Assembly (NCBI GenBank): GCA_002364085.1 | Contig: DEXK01000011.1 | Location: 490,031 to 554,030 of the forward strand | DNA from: Balneolaceae bacterium UBA3186 | Lineage (GTDB): Bacteria > Bacteroidota > Rhodothermia > Balneolales > Balneolaceae | Direction: 5' to 3' | DNA length: 64,000 nt | Part shown: positions 45,001-53,474 of the stretch, in pieces | Position numbering within the stretch: the stretch's first letter is position 1 | Layout: the number at the start of each line of letters is the position of its first letter | Notes under the pieces: model-generated | Databases searched by the model: none | Told to the model about the DNA's origin: nothing | Seen by the model: the letters and a program-made list of their open reading frames with translations, nothing else | Program-made: the position numbers and the translations under genes

Positions 45001-45630
45001 CACAGTATTTGTTCCTGATAATGTAATTGTTTCAACATTCCAGTTAGCTCCTTGATCTGCAGTAGTTGCTACATAAACAATACCTGGATCAGTAGAAGCA
45101 GTAGCCATCCAAACTTCGATAGTATTGTCAGCTAAAGAACCAACTACCGTAAATTTATCACCTACTCTCCCAGCAACTGGTATTGTTACAGAATCAGCGT
45201 AAGCGCCACCTTCTTGTGTCCACCAGTATAACCTGAATGGTAACGTACTCGAAGCTAGGTTACCAAGAAAAATAACACCGTCATCCGAAACTTCGATATC
45301 GTTCATAGGAAGAGTTCCACCTGAAACTCCCGATAAGTCAAATGCTGTACCCAATGTTACATCCGCTCCGGTTGTTGCATCCATAACTTGAATGGTAGAG
45401 TTTGCTCTGTCGGCAGCATACACTCTGGCATTACCGTCAACAGTACCGTAAGCCATACCTCTTACAGACCCCACAGTGAACCACGAAGGCAATACTTCAG
45501 CAGCTCCGGTTCGGGAAGTTCGTTCCCAAAGAGTATTAAGAGTTTGTGCCTGAATATCTACTGCAAGCGCAAGCATAATGCAAGCTCCTACAAAAGCACT
45601 CAGCCAGTTTTTATTTATTAGTCGTATCAT
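42025..45630 (-). CDS. Large T9SS surface protein with LTD and repeated binding modules
   Basis: A 1201-residue secreted protein. The signal peptide covers about 1-28. The N-terminal third is beta-propeller-like or a repeat of strands (VYAADRANSTIQVMDATTG). A lamin-tail-like domain follows (about 365-480, SEYIEGSSNNKALEISNLSD). The second half contains four or five related segments of about 110 residues, each with a phrase such as VTFRVNTSTVPDTL ... VQIRGSF or VSVRGTFNSWGEQRMNF and a YKYWVGLDG-type strand. They resemble CBM20/CBM26-like or E-set starch-binding modules. The C-terminal domain YPNPFNPSTTISF ... KRMTLIK is a type A sorting signal. It is probably a surface starch-binding protein standing in for SusE/SusF. 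No catalytic motif is seen. Confidence 0.75.
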   Translation of the reverse strand: MIRLINKNWLSAFVGACIMLALAVDIQAQTLNTLWERTSRTGAAEVLPSWFTVGSVRGMAYGTVDGNARVYAADRANSTIQVMDATTGADVTLGTAFDLSGVSGGTLPMNDIEVSDDGVIFLGNLASSTLPFRLYWWTQEGGAYADSVTIPVAGRVGDKFTVVGSLADNTIEVWMATASTDPGIVYVATTADQGANWNVETITLSGTNTVIGSSADVAPLALGRTSDFYVGGNSSAPARYSSAGAYVASSAFASASRNGMEVFTYDGKDHLAVYSYRPDGASSGNKTGQVYIYDISDATAPTIVSESPLMGDDADSFSSIHGEAEISLNSDGTFNVYALEGVNGLASFTNAEPPLVDDPSNLIFSEYIEGSSNNKALEISNLSDSTVFLANYRIAQSANGGGWQFFHEFKADASIAPGEQYVVMTDQVDPTLFAAEDADEVLGFPSPVHHNGDDARGIIHIDSQSGDTTWIDVFGKADEDPGSGWDVAGVTTGTKEHTLLRKSTVVSGNAVALASFGTNADDSEWIVKDQNDFSNLGKPTGAGEPVTVTFRVNTSTVPDTLMENGFVQIRGSFIASLDSAAYGGQNVTWDGASTPVATNVGGDYWNIDVQMAPGDSLVYKYWVGLDGSTGANDNGWESNGPFNGNYLYVLPDTSENVTLDLDYFNNSGDGRGAPFTSESDSISVYFRVNVGAQAQDGSFDPETFKVGVRGAGSFFTNDWGTGDFLEKGGSKGDNLFYEGVVRVQKDSAATITGPIGYKFVLEDAAGTVTWESFADNRTFNVPSADSTIRWEFFNNTKPTDAVIVNTALSFEVNVGILEGLNLFNSSIDTVSVRGTFNSWGEQRMNFNQILGTYEANNIAYTKAEGTVEKYKYYIKWDSRRDSAESEFFLDGIESANTGWEEPGVTGGADRTFTIENKTSQDKLSEFYNGVEPEALLTANNVEGGAISVTFSVDMSPALQHTTPFVPASDSVFLFVDTPFFALTNGITVPGDNGQNFITQSQAEIDRLMFTDDDGDMVYELTLDLVLPTLNHIGFRIAYGEPTSADGSILANGGGFDAGRRHYQYISPQVDAEGNVTWASTFAFPQLTWKASDLPWETPPDYQTVSNEEIVGNVETFRLDQNYPNPFNPSTTISFNLPNAADVTLSVYNVLGQRVATLLNNRKYTSGSHTLSFDASNLASGIYIYRLEAGSFTSQKRMTLIK

Positions 45631-45670
45631 ATTTCTCCATGTATTTATTTTTGGATTATTTTTAAAGCTC

Positions 45671-46693
45671 TCAGAAATATACCTGAAGGCTTAGTTTATT
45701 AACATCACCTAAGTATTCGTATCCGTGATATGCGTAGTTAAAACCAAGTTTCAATGAACTATCAACTTGATATTTAAAACCGACCCCGGCATTGAATGTC
45801 TCTCTGCTATTATTCTGTCCTATATAAGGCACACCACCTCTTAAGAACACAGTGTCATTTAATAGCGAAATTTCTCCTCCTACACTAAAACTTTGAACAT
45901 TATTAGATGGGTTATTTCCATCCAATGTTAGTGTTGCTCTGATGTCCTCACTACTGTAAGCATCCCAAGCAAAACCTACTCTAAGCATTAGTGGTAAATC
46001 ATATTCTTGTGTTGCCAGATAACAATCTGTTTCATTGTTTCCGGAACTGCTGTTATCCAGGTCACATTCTGTGATCAGTCCATTACCGGTCAACTGCATT
46101 TTTGAACCTATGTTAGTTACACTTACTCCAAAACGAATATCATCGAAAGGTGTAATAAATACGGTTCCTATATCAAAAGCCAGTCCGGAGGCTGATACAT
46201 CTTCTATCTGTTCGTGAACAAATTTTATGGTTCCGCCAACTGATAGCTTTTCTGTAAGGTATTGGGAATAACTCCCTCCAACCGTAACAGAATATGCTCC
46301 GAATGTTCGACCTGTTTTTCCCTGAGCCTGTTCAGTAGTTTCTTCAAATTCTCCGTAATTCATCGCTAGAACATGAATTCCTGCAACACCGCTTTTTGTA
46401 GGAATACCAATCCCCACATAACTATGTGTAAAATCCAGATAATAGTCTGTAAACTCGATAAGAACTTCCTCATCTTGTAATTCCGCTAAACCTGCCGGAT
46501 TAAGAACCATTGCAGAGGGATCATTTAAGGTTGCTGTAAATGCAGACATTGCTGAAGCTCTAGCACCAACCGGGAAACGAAGAAAATCACCTGCGGTAGT
46601 ACCTACCTTAGAAAGTTGAGCAAAAGTACTACTTCCAATTCCTGATACAAGAAGAACTAAACAAGTGTAGAATATTTTTTTCATTGAATTCAT
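45671..46693 (-). CDS. PorV/PorQ-family outer-membrane protein
   Basis: A 340-residue predicted outer-membrane beta-barrel with a signal peptide (about 1-25). The family hallmark after cleavage is TTAGDFLRFPVGARASAMSAFTATLNDPSAMVLNPAGLA. Amphipathic strands and a C-terminal aromatic residue (Phe) follow, as in FadL/PorV-like barrels. PorV partners with the type IX secretion machine and shuttles cargo to the surface attachment complex. The start overlaps the stop codon of the upstream surface-protein gene by one base, so this copy seems dedicated to its neighbours rather than being the general PorV. Confidence 0.85.
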   Translation of the reverse strand: MNSMKKIFYTCLVLLVSGIGSSTFAQLSKVGTTAGDFLRFPVGARASAMSAFTATLNDPSAMVLNPAGLAELQDEEVLIEFTDYYLDFTHSYVGIGIPTKSGVAGIHVLAMNYGEFEETTEQAQGKTGRTFGAYSVTVGGSYSQYLTEKLSVGGTIKFVHEQIEDVSASGLAFDIGTVFITPFDDIRFGVSVTNIGSKMQLTGNGLITECDLDNSSSGNNETDCYLATQEYDLPLMLRVGFAWDAYSSEDIRATLTLDGNNPSNNVQSFSVGGEISLLNDTVFLRGGVPYIGQNNSRETFNAGVGFKYQVDSSLKLGFNYAYHGYEYLGDVNKLSLQVYF

Positions 46694-49600
46694 TATTTGA
46701 TCACCGCAAATTTACCTGTCTTATTTCCTACACCTCTAGCCTCTACATGGTAAATGTAGATCCCATAAGATATCTCTAAATTATCCTTTGTTAAGAGATC
46801 CCATATATAGGTTCCTCCATTTTCACCCTGCGTATTAGAAGATGTAACTTCAATCTCACGTACCAAGACACCTGATGATGTAAATATTCTCAAGGTTGAA
46901 GGAACCGGTAAGCCTGTAAAATGAATCTCTCTGTTTTGCTGCCTGCTGCCCCCTGCAGCTTCCTGTTCATAAATACTTGAGACCTTGTACGGATTCGGAA
47001 TTACTAAAATTTCATCCAAAGCATTTTTAGCTGAATCAGAATCAACACTAGGTAAATTCTCCGGATCCATTCTAAATTGGAATCTGTCATTTCTGGAGAA
47101 TGGTTTGGTGGTGAATACTCGTAATGTATCACCCGCCTGAGGATTTCTAGTAGTTAGATTATTGTTGGCAATTTGTGCCCTTAATTCAAAGCGATAAGTT
47201 AGCGTATCCTGAAAGTCTCTTGCATCTTCAATTACGTATACTATATCAGAACATTGACCATTTAGACCAGCTACTGCTGAAAATATGCCTGGATCAGGCG
47301 ACACATAATTGTTAGGCGCATTTACAGAAGGGTCGCATCTACCTGGAGAAAAAGGAGTATTATCTCTGTTTAGATCTAAGTATGCATATTCTACTTCTTC
47401 TTCTGTATAAATATTAAATATTTTGAAGTTTGTTGATTGAGAGGAAGCGGTAAAAAATGATCCCGGAGCAACTTCAATTTCCCGTTCAGTAGATTGCCCA
47501 TAACCTACACTAGACCCTATTACTAATTCATAGTCTGAAACCTTGGAAACACTTTGTGTAGCAAAAAAGTATTGATGGGGTTTAGGATCACCAGTCTCAT
47601 TCCAACCCGATCTGGATGCATTTACCCCAAAAGTCTCTACGTTATTCATAGAAATAGAAAAACCTTCTGTAATTGGGTTATTTCCTCCATTTACATTAGG
47701 TGAACGTGCAATTAATGTATCATTTGCACCGTCAGTTATATTTCTGAGTGTGAAGTTCTCTGTTCTAAGGGTGTCAGGATCTGTGCCACCATCGATCAAA
47801 GTATCCTCAAAAGTAACTTCATATAAGTTATCTGCTTTTAGTTCAAATGGATCTATAATATCAACTATAACTGATCCACCGGGCGATCCTTGAACAATTG
47901 TGGCCTGTGGTTGATCTGGAGCTATATAGCCTGCCTGTGATCTTGTAGGACGAACTTCAACTACATTAACTCCAAATGTAATCGAACCATCCGGTCCCTG
48001 ACTAATTTGGATTGGTGACTCCGATGGTGAAATCCCAGCAGGAACGTATCCGAAGTCAAAACCTGTGACTGCGTAGTAATAAGTTTTCCCGTTTACCACA
48101 TCTGTATCAACAAATGATCGTTGAAGACCTGAATCATTCCCCAGATCAAATTTTACTCCATTCACATCTACCGGATGCAATCCCTGAATCCCGTTATCTT
48201 TATCGAAAATTGCGATGTCACTGTAGTATGTAGCATTACCAAATGCATCCGTTACATTAAAAATATCTTCGAAGGAAGGATCTGTAGATCTGTAAATTTT
48301 ATATCCCTCAAAATCAAAACCATTGCCCGAAATGTTATTTAAATAGCGGTCGAATGATGACTCCGAGTTAGTTTGCCAGTACAACGTAACTTTTCCGTCC
48401 CCGGGAACAGCAGTAAGAATAGGTGGATCGGGAGCTACTGCAAATTGATAATCAGCTTCATAAGCAACCCTTGCCTGATCTAAGTTATCGTTTAATTGAT
48501 TTCTGTCTTGTAATGCCGATCCGGTTGGTGAAGTTGAAGCCGCTGCAGAAATAGCAACTGCAAAACTTTGAGATTCACCAACAGCAAGAGGGAAAAGTCC
48601 TGAAGACACATAAATATCTTGATCGGTTCCGGGATTCCCAATAACATCAAACTCTCCAGGAATCAAATAATTGAACCAAATATCTGAATCAAGACTGACT
48701 TGTAAAGCTCCAGCAGAAAATATGATCGCTCTTGAAACACCGATCAAATCTGTTTCACTAACATCTGTTTTATCTATGTTGGGCTCTCCAGGAAAAGTTG
48801 TTCCAGCGCCTGAAGTTGCTTTTCCATCACCTTGCCCCTCACTTGCTGTCTCAGGATCTCCTTGAATTCCAACATCATCAAAGTTTTCGTTCCAATCATT
48901 ATCGTTATCAAACAAATCTCCTCTACCTTCATCAATCATCGGTGCACTGGTAAAGTGATTTTGGAATCTCCCGTCGTAAGTATCGTTAACTAGATCTGCG
49001 AAATCCTGATCAGAAGACATTCTTGCTCTTATTTCTTGATTCGAAACAATCAATCCTTTCTTAAGACTGTCTCCATCATTGAAATACAAATAATTAACAA
49101 ATCTAACCGGTTTGGTTATAGAATTACCATTTACGAAAGTGGTTTTCTCTAAATGGTTTGGAGTATTTTCGTCAATAAGACCATCGAAATCATTATCTAA
49201 TCCATCAATATGTACTCCAAAATTTGGATCTGAAAGAGGTAACAATTCTTCCTGAACAGTAAATGAAGCTCCTAAATTATAGGTAATACCCTGCGACACA
49301 AAACTATTGCCGTCATACTCACGAACAACTCGAGTTCCATCTACATCGATTAAAACGATCTTGTCACCTACATTGATAGTTCTTGAATCAAAGTCTGCCG
49401 CTTCAAATTCTCTAACTACGGTATCTCTTAATGTTGTACTTGAATAAAAGCCACCATTAGCTTCCAATAACAAGCTGAATAGATCAACATTATCGGGGTC
49501 GTAGAAATCTGCATTTTCAGAATCATACGTATCACTATCCCCATCATTATCTATGCCATCTCCTGCATTTCCGGGAGTTTCAAGGAAACTTAAACCCATT

Positions 49601-50511
49601 TCTCCAATGGGTAATCCATCAAATGACGAAGGAGCATTGTTTCGATCTGTATCAGTCAAATAAGCTATTGCTCTAAGGTTATCAAATACCGGCTGATCTG
49701 TAGGGCCACCACCGGCAACAAAATCCGCGATCCATAATCCGAAAGACATTCTTGGATAATCGTAGCTTCCGTCATTGGTAATTTCAAATATGTTAAAATG
49801 AACAGAATTGATGAGGATTTGAGACCAAGCAAGGATTCTTGTATCCATCACAATTCCTAATCCGCCTCTGGTTGGATCAGTATCATCCGGTCTGAATGCA
49901 CCAGAATTACTGTATCTGTTGTAATTATCATCACCCGCTTTATAATAAAACTCCAGATCAGCGTTAAATTGATCTCTTCCAAAAAACCCATTCCATGAAC
50001 CAGCCCAGCCATCACCACCGTCTTCGAATTTGTCGGGCCAAGTGTTAGGCCAAGTGTTTCCAAGGGGAGAACTTGGACCACGGTCGCTTCTGGCAATTTC
50101 TTTAGAATCATCTCTGGAATATCCTTCAATTGGATTTAATGACCAGTTCTGGCTTCCATCTCTGTTAGTTTTATAAGAAGCTACATTAACTATTTGGAGT
50201 ACATCAGAACTATTTTGAGCTTGAACTTCCGTTCCAAAATGTACACTCATAAAGTACATGTACTCTCTGTTTGTATTTCGTGGAAATTCATAAATAAGTT
50301 CATCCAAACTGGAGCTATTTCTTCGCCCGGCATGCCCGGTATTAAAGTAAGAAGCTCTCAATCGATTGGCATCCATCGTAGATTTTTTTCTGTCTTCAAA
50401 TGAGGATCTTTCATCACTTGGCACATAGTCCTGAGCTCCTAAGAAAACAGGAAATAATGCTACTACCAGAAAAATGAATAAGCTGCAGTTATTTAATTTA
50501 TTTCTATTCAT
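46693..50511 (-). CDS. Large secreted protein with FlgD-like C-terminal domain
   Basis: A 1272-residue exported protein with a signal peptide (about 1-36). The middle contains acidic DxDxDG-like segments such as GIDNDGDSDTYD, IDGLDNDFDGLIDE and LFDNDNDWNENFDD, reminiscent of thrombospondin type-3 calcium repeats. Fibronectin-like stretches appear at about 685-810 (PPILTAVPGDGKVTLYW). The C-terminal FlgD-like/sorting-type domain (VIPNPYKVSSIYEQ ... LVREIEV ... YGIYIYHVEARG) ends in KTGKFAVIK. In Balneola-type genomes this protein class follows a TonB receptor and precedes a PorV-like protein, as here (3-bp gap and 1-bp overlap). It may be an outer-surface cap or binding partner of the receptor. 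Its ligand is not known. Confidence 0.72.
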   Translation of the reverse strand: MNRNKLNNCSLFIFLVVALFPVFLGAQDYVPSDERSSFEDRKKSTMDANRLRASYFNTGHAGRRNSSSLDELIYEFPRNTNREYMYFMSVHFGTEVQAQNSSDVLQIVNVASYKTNRDGSQNWSLNPIEGYSRDDSKEIARSDRGPSSPLGNTWPNTWPDKFEDGGDGWAGSWNGFFGRDQFNADLEFYYKAGDDNYNRYSNSGAFRPDDTDPTRGGLGIVMDTRILAWSQILINSVHFNIFEITNDGSYDYPRMSFGLWIADFVAGGGPTDQPVFDNLRAIAYLTDTDRNNAPSSFDGLPIGEMGLSFLETPGNAGDGIDNDGDSDTYDSENADFYDPDNVDLFSLLLEANGGFYSSTTLRDTVVREFEAADFDSRTINVGDKIVLIDVDGTRVVREYDGNSFVSQGITYNLGASFTVQEELLPLSDPNFGVHIDGLDNDFDGLIDENTPNHLEKTTFVNGNSITKPVRFVNYLYFNDGDSLKKGLIVSNQEIRARMSSDQDFADLVNDTYDGRFQNHFTSAPMIDEGRGDLFDNDNDWNENFDDVGIQGDPETASEGQGDGKATSGAGTTFPGEPNIDKTDVSETDLIGVSRAIIFSAGALQVSLDSDIWFNYLIPGEFDVIGNPGTDQDIYVSSGLFPLAVGESQSFAVAISAAASTSPTGSALQDRNQLNDNLDQARVAYEADYQFAVAPDPPILTAVPGDGKVTLYWQTNSESSFDRYLNNISGNGFDFEGYKIYRSTDPSFEDIFNVTDAFGNATYYSDIAIFDKDNGIQGLHPVDVNGVKFDLGNDSGLQRSFVDTDVVNGKTYYYAVTGFDFGYVPAGISPSESPIQISQGPDGSITFGVNVVEVRPTRSQAGYIAPDQPQATIVQGSPGGSVIVDIIDPFELKADNLYEVTFEDTLIDGGTDPDTLRTENFTLRNITDGANDTLIARSPNVNGGNNPITEGFSISMNNVETFGVNASRSGWNETGDPKPHQYFFATQSVSKVSDYELVIGSSVGYGQSTEREIEVAPGSFFTASSQSTNFKIFNIYTEEEVEYAYLDLNRDNTPFSPGRCDPSVNAPNNYVSPDPGIFSAVAGLNGQCSDIVYVIEDARDFQDTLTYRFELRAQIANNNLTTRNPQAGDTLRVFTTKPFSRNDRFQFRMDPENLPSVDSDSAKNALDEILVIPNPYKVSSIYEQEAAGGSRQQNREIHFTGLPVPSTLRIFTSSGVLVREIEVTSSNTQGENGGTYIWDLLTKDNLEISYGIYIYHVEARGVGNKTGKFAVIK

Positions 50512-50514
50512 TGT

Positions 50515-53466
50515 TTAAAAAGAGATTGAAAGTCCTAGTTGAATTCGTCTTGGTTCAGCATAAAAAGCAGGATTAGAATAATAGCCCGGATCTGCTGTAC
50601 CTACTGTATTAATCGGTAATGGTGAGGTAGCTTCTCCTGAATCTCCATACACATTATTAATCACTTTGCTGTCCAGTAGATTATAAATATTTAAAAACAG
50701 CTCCAGTTTAGTACTATTAGGTAATGTAATATTCTTGTAAGCATTTAAATCAACTGTTAATCTGGTTGGAAGTCGTGATGTGTTTCTAAGATCTCTGGTA
50801 CTTGCTCCAACACCAATTTCTACCCCCGGAATATCCGTTTGTGGAGTGTAAGGAGTTCCGGTACTAAAACGCGAAATCACATTAGCTCCCCAATTGTTTC
50901 CGGAATAAAACATTGAACCATTAACAATATGTGTTCTGTCCCAGTTTAATGGTTGAATTAGTTTTGTAGTTGAAGAAGTTTGATTCGTAGAATCAATCTG
51001 AGTCCCGGCATTTACAATATCAAAATACTCGGAGCTGGGATCAGAGTTACTTCCTTCAACTGAGCTGAATGTATAGTCTAACCCAAAATTGAATTTCTGA
51101 CTTACAAACTGATTGAAAGCAAAAGTAAATCCAATTGATTTAGAAAAATCTCTGTTAAAATAGATCCCATAGTTTGTAGATGCAGCACCTGTTACTTGCG
51201 GGCGGCTAGACACATAATCTCTTGTATCTTTGTAATAACCCGTTAATTCAATTGCTGTACCATCAAAAATCTCCTGCTTTAAACCTAACTCATATTGGGT
51301 TGAGCGCTCAGGTTTTAAATCCAGATTTCCGAAAAGCCCTAAATTGCCGCTTCTTTCACCAACAAAAACCCTACTGTTTGTATACATAAAGTTATAGGAC
51401 GGAACTTGGAAGAAATACCCATAAGAAAAGTATATCACTCCACGATCGTTAATTGGGTATGCCACTCCAATTCTTGGGCTTAACTGAGTTTTAACACTTG
51501 TGTCTTTATACCAATAAGCCTCTCTTTCTTCCAAAGTAACATCAGGCTCTCCCGCATCTTGCTGTCCGTTGTCATTTAGATCTCTGTATTGATTTTCTTG
51601 CTTTGTTGGTGAAGTGATATCAGGATCTTCCAAATCAGAAACTACTCTGGAATTAGGATCAAAGTAATCGAATCTCAATCCCACATTAATAATCAAATTA
51701 TCAAATTCGATCTTATCCTGAATATAAGCACTGTAATTTCTTGGAGACTCAGAATACTTCTGATATCCAGGAGTGTTAATTTCAGGAAAACCAAGCTTTA
51801 CAAAAGGCTTTATATCTTCCGGAGTACCCGGTGGAAAACTAATGGAGGAATCTGTAAACGGAACTAAAGAAACGTTCTCAAAACTAACTTCATCAAATTG
51901 TAGGTTTACACCAGCTTTTATATAATGGTTCTGGCTCACCTGACTGGAAATCTCTACTTTTCCAATAAAAGTATCAGTTGATCTGAAAAATCTATTATTA
52001 TCCGTTCCATAAAAGCTGAATTGTGCAGCTCCCGGAACACTTTGTTCAGCAGGAGAATAAAAATCAACAATTCTGTCAAAGTTGAAATAGCGAGGATCCC
52101 AAGCGTCCTCATATAAGTAGTTTTTTTGCTCGTTATATCTATTGGCAAGATTAACAGTTAGAAAAGTTTTCGCAGACGGAGTTATAGTAGTTTTAAAATT
52201 TAGTGCATAATTGTTTCTATAGCTTGTTCCTCTGCCCAGTGGTACTAATTTATTCTGATGATCATACCCTTGTCCTTCTTCCAGACCATAAGAACCTATT
52301 AAGTTGAATTTCAACATTGAGGAAAACCGATATTCTAAATTGCCTTGAAAACTTGAACTTTGATAATTATTCATATTTACCAATGAACTGTCTCTGGTAC
52401 CATCATCAGTCAAAACTAATCGGTCCGTACCTTGAAAGTTTACCGTATCAACAGAATACCAAGGTTTATTAAAGTCTACTCGTTCATTATAGATGGTTCT
52501 ATAGGTATCAAAGTTTGTATTCACATTTAGTGTGTCACGGAACTGTCCATGTGGAGAATAAGCGTTGCGACCAGTTAAATGCCCCTTATTTTCAAAACGT
52601 CTTGCAGTAGCAAAAAATGTAAGTTTATCTTTTACGATCGGACCTGATACAGAACCCGAGAAATTATACATTCTGTCCGGATTTATAGTGCTGAAACTGG
52701 TACCAATTCCATCGTAAATATCGCTTTGGTTTGTTGCTAAGTAACTTCCTGACCATGCATTGAAAGAAGCATCAAACTGGCTCCCTCCCGCTTTGGTAAC
52801 TACATTTACAATTCCGGAAAGCGCTTGACCATGCTCTGCATTAAAAGAACCTGAAATAACTTGTAATTCCTGAACAGATTCATTTTCAATTCTAACTCCA
52901 TTCGATCGATCATAATCATCGGTCACCCTGATTCCGTCAACTACGTAGGAAACTTCTGAAGTTCTACCACCTCTAATATGGATTCCTCCACCATTATCAA
53001 CACTAACACCTGCCTGCAACCCAATTACATCCGAAACTTCCTGTACCGGTAATTTTTCTATTTCTTCGCTACTTACTCTGGACTCAGAACTAGTAACATC
53101 CTTCAAAACAGGCTGCCGTGTTGCAACTACTACTATTTCTTCCCCTTCAAATGCCTCTAGCTCAAGTAGAAAATCTTGCTCTGTGGTTAAGTCAGTTCTT
53201 ACAATAACTTCTTGAACTGCCAATGTTGCGTAACCTATATATCTCGCTTCAAGAGTATATGTACCAGGAGCCACATTTAACATTAGATAATTACCATCAA
53301 TGTCGGCTACAGCTCCTTTTGTAGTTCCTTTAATTCCAACAGTGGCTCCAATAAGAGGTTCTCCGGTTTCCGCATCAAGGAGTTTACCCGTAATTTTCCC
53401 TGATTGCGCTTGCACCCCTACACTCACTAATAAAAATAAAACCGGTAGTAGCTTTTTTAAGTTCAT
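50515..53466 (-). CDS. TonB-dependent outer-membrane receptor (SusC-like)
   Basis: A 983-residue outer-membrane transporter. Signal peptide 1-20; a carboxypeptidase-like regulatory domain (about 22-105, SGKITGKLLDAETGEPLIGATV); a plug domain with SSEEIEKLPVQEVSDVIGLQAGVSV and IRGGRTSEVSYVVDGIRV (about 125-230); then a 22-strand barrel ending in PRRIQLGLSISF with terminal Phe. The operon suggests uptake of maltodextrins energised by TonB. No SusD partner follows; the 1272-residue protein occupies that position. It is downstream of the parvulin-type lipoprotein gene by 8 bases. Confidence 0.92.
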   Translation of the reverse strand: MNLKKLLPVLFLLVSVGVQAQSGKITGKLLDAETGEPLIGATVGIKGTTKGAVADIDGNYLMLNVAPGTYTLEARYIGYATLAVQEVIVRTDLTTEQDFLLELEAFEGEEIVVVATRQPVLKDVTSSESRVSSEEIEKLPVQEVSDVIGLQAGVSVDNGGGIHIRGGRTSEVSYVVDGIRVTDDYDRSNGVRIENESVQELQVISGSFNAEHGQALSGIVNVVTKAGGSQFDASFNAWSGSYLATNQSDIYDGIGTSFSTINPDRMYNFSGSVSGPIVKDKLTFFATARRFENKGHLTGRNAYSPHGQFRDTLNVNTNFDTYRTIYNERVDFNKPWYSVDTVNFQGTDRLVLTDDGTRDSSLVNMNNYQSSSFQGNLEYRFSSMLKFNLIGSYGLEEGQGYDHQNKLVPLGRGTSYRNNYALNFKTTITPSAKTFLTVNLANRYNEQKNYLYEDAWDPRYFNFDRIVDFYSPAEQSVPGAAQFSFYGTDNNRFFRSTDTFIGKVEISSQVSQNHYIKAGVNLQFDEVSFENVSLVPFTDSSISFPPGTPEDIKPFVKLGFPEINTPGYQKYSESPRNYSAYIQDKIEFDNLIINVGLRFDYFDPNSRVVSDLEDPDITSPTKQENQYRDLNDNGQQDAGEPDVTLEEREAYWYKDTSVKTQLSPRIGVAYPINDRGVIYFSYGYFFQVPSYNFMYTNSRVFVGERSGNLGLFGNLDLKPERSTQYELGLKQEIFDGTAIELTGYYKDTRDYVSSRPQVTGAASTNYGIYFNRDFSKSIGFTFAFNQFVSQKFNFGLDYTFSSVEGSNSDPSSEYFDIVNAGTQIDSTNQTSSTTKLIQPLNWDRTHIVNGSMFYSGNNWGANVISRFSTGTPYTPQTDIPGVEIGVGASTRDLRNTSRLPTRLTVDLNAYKNITLPNSTKLELFLNIYNLLDSKVINNVYGDSGEATSPLPINTVGTADPGYYSNPAFYAEPRRIQLGLSISF

Positions 53467-53474
53467 ATACTGCT

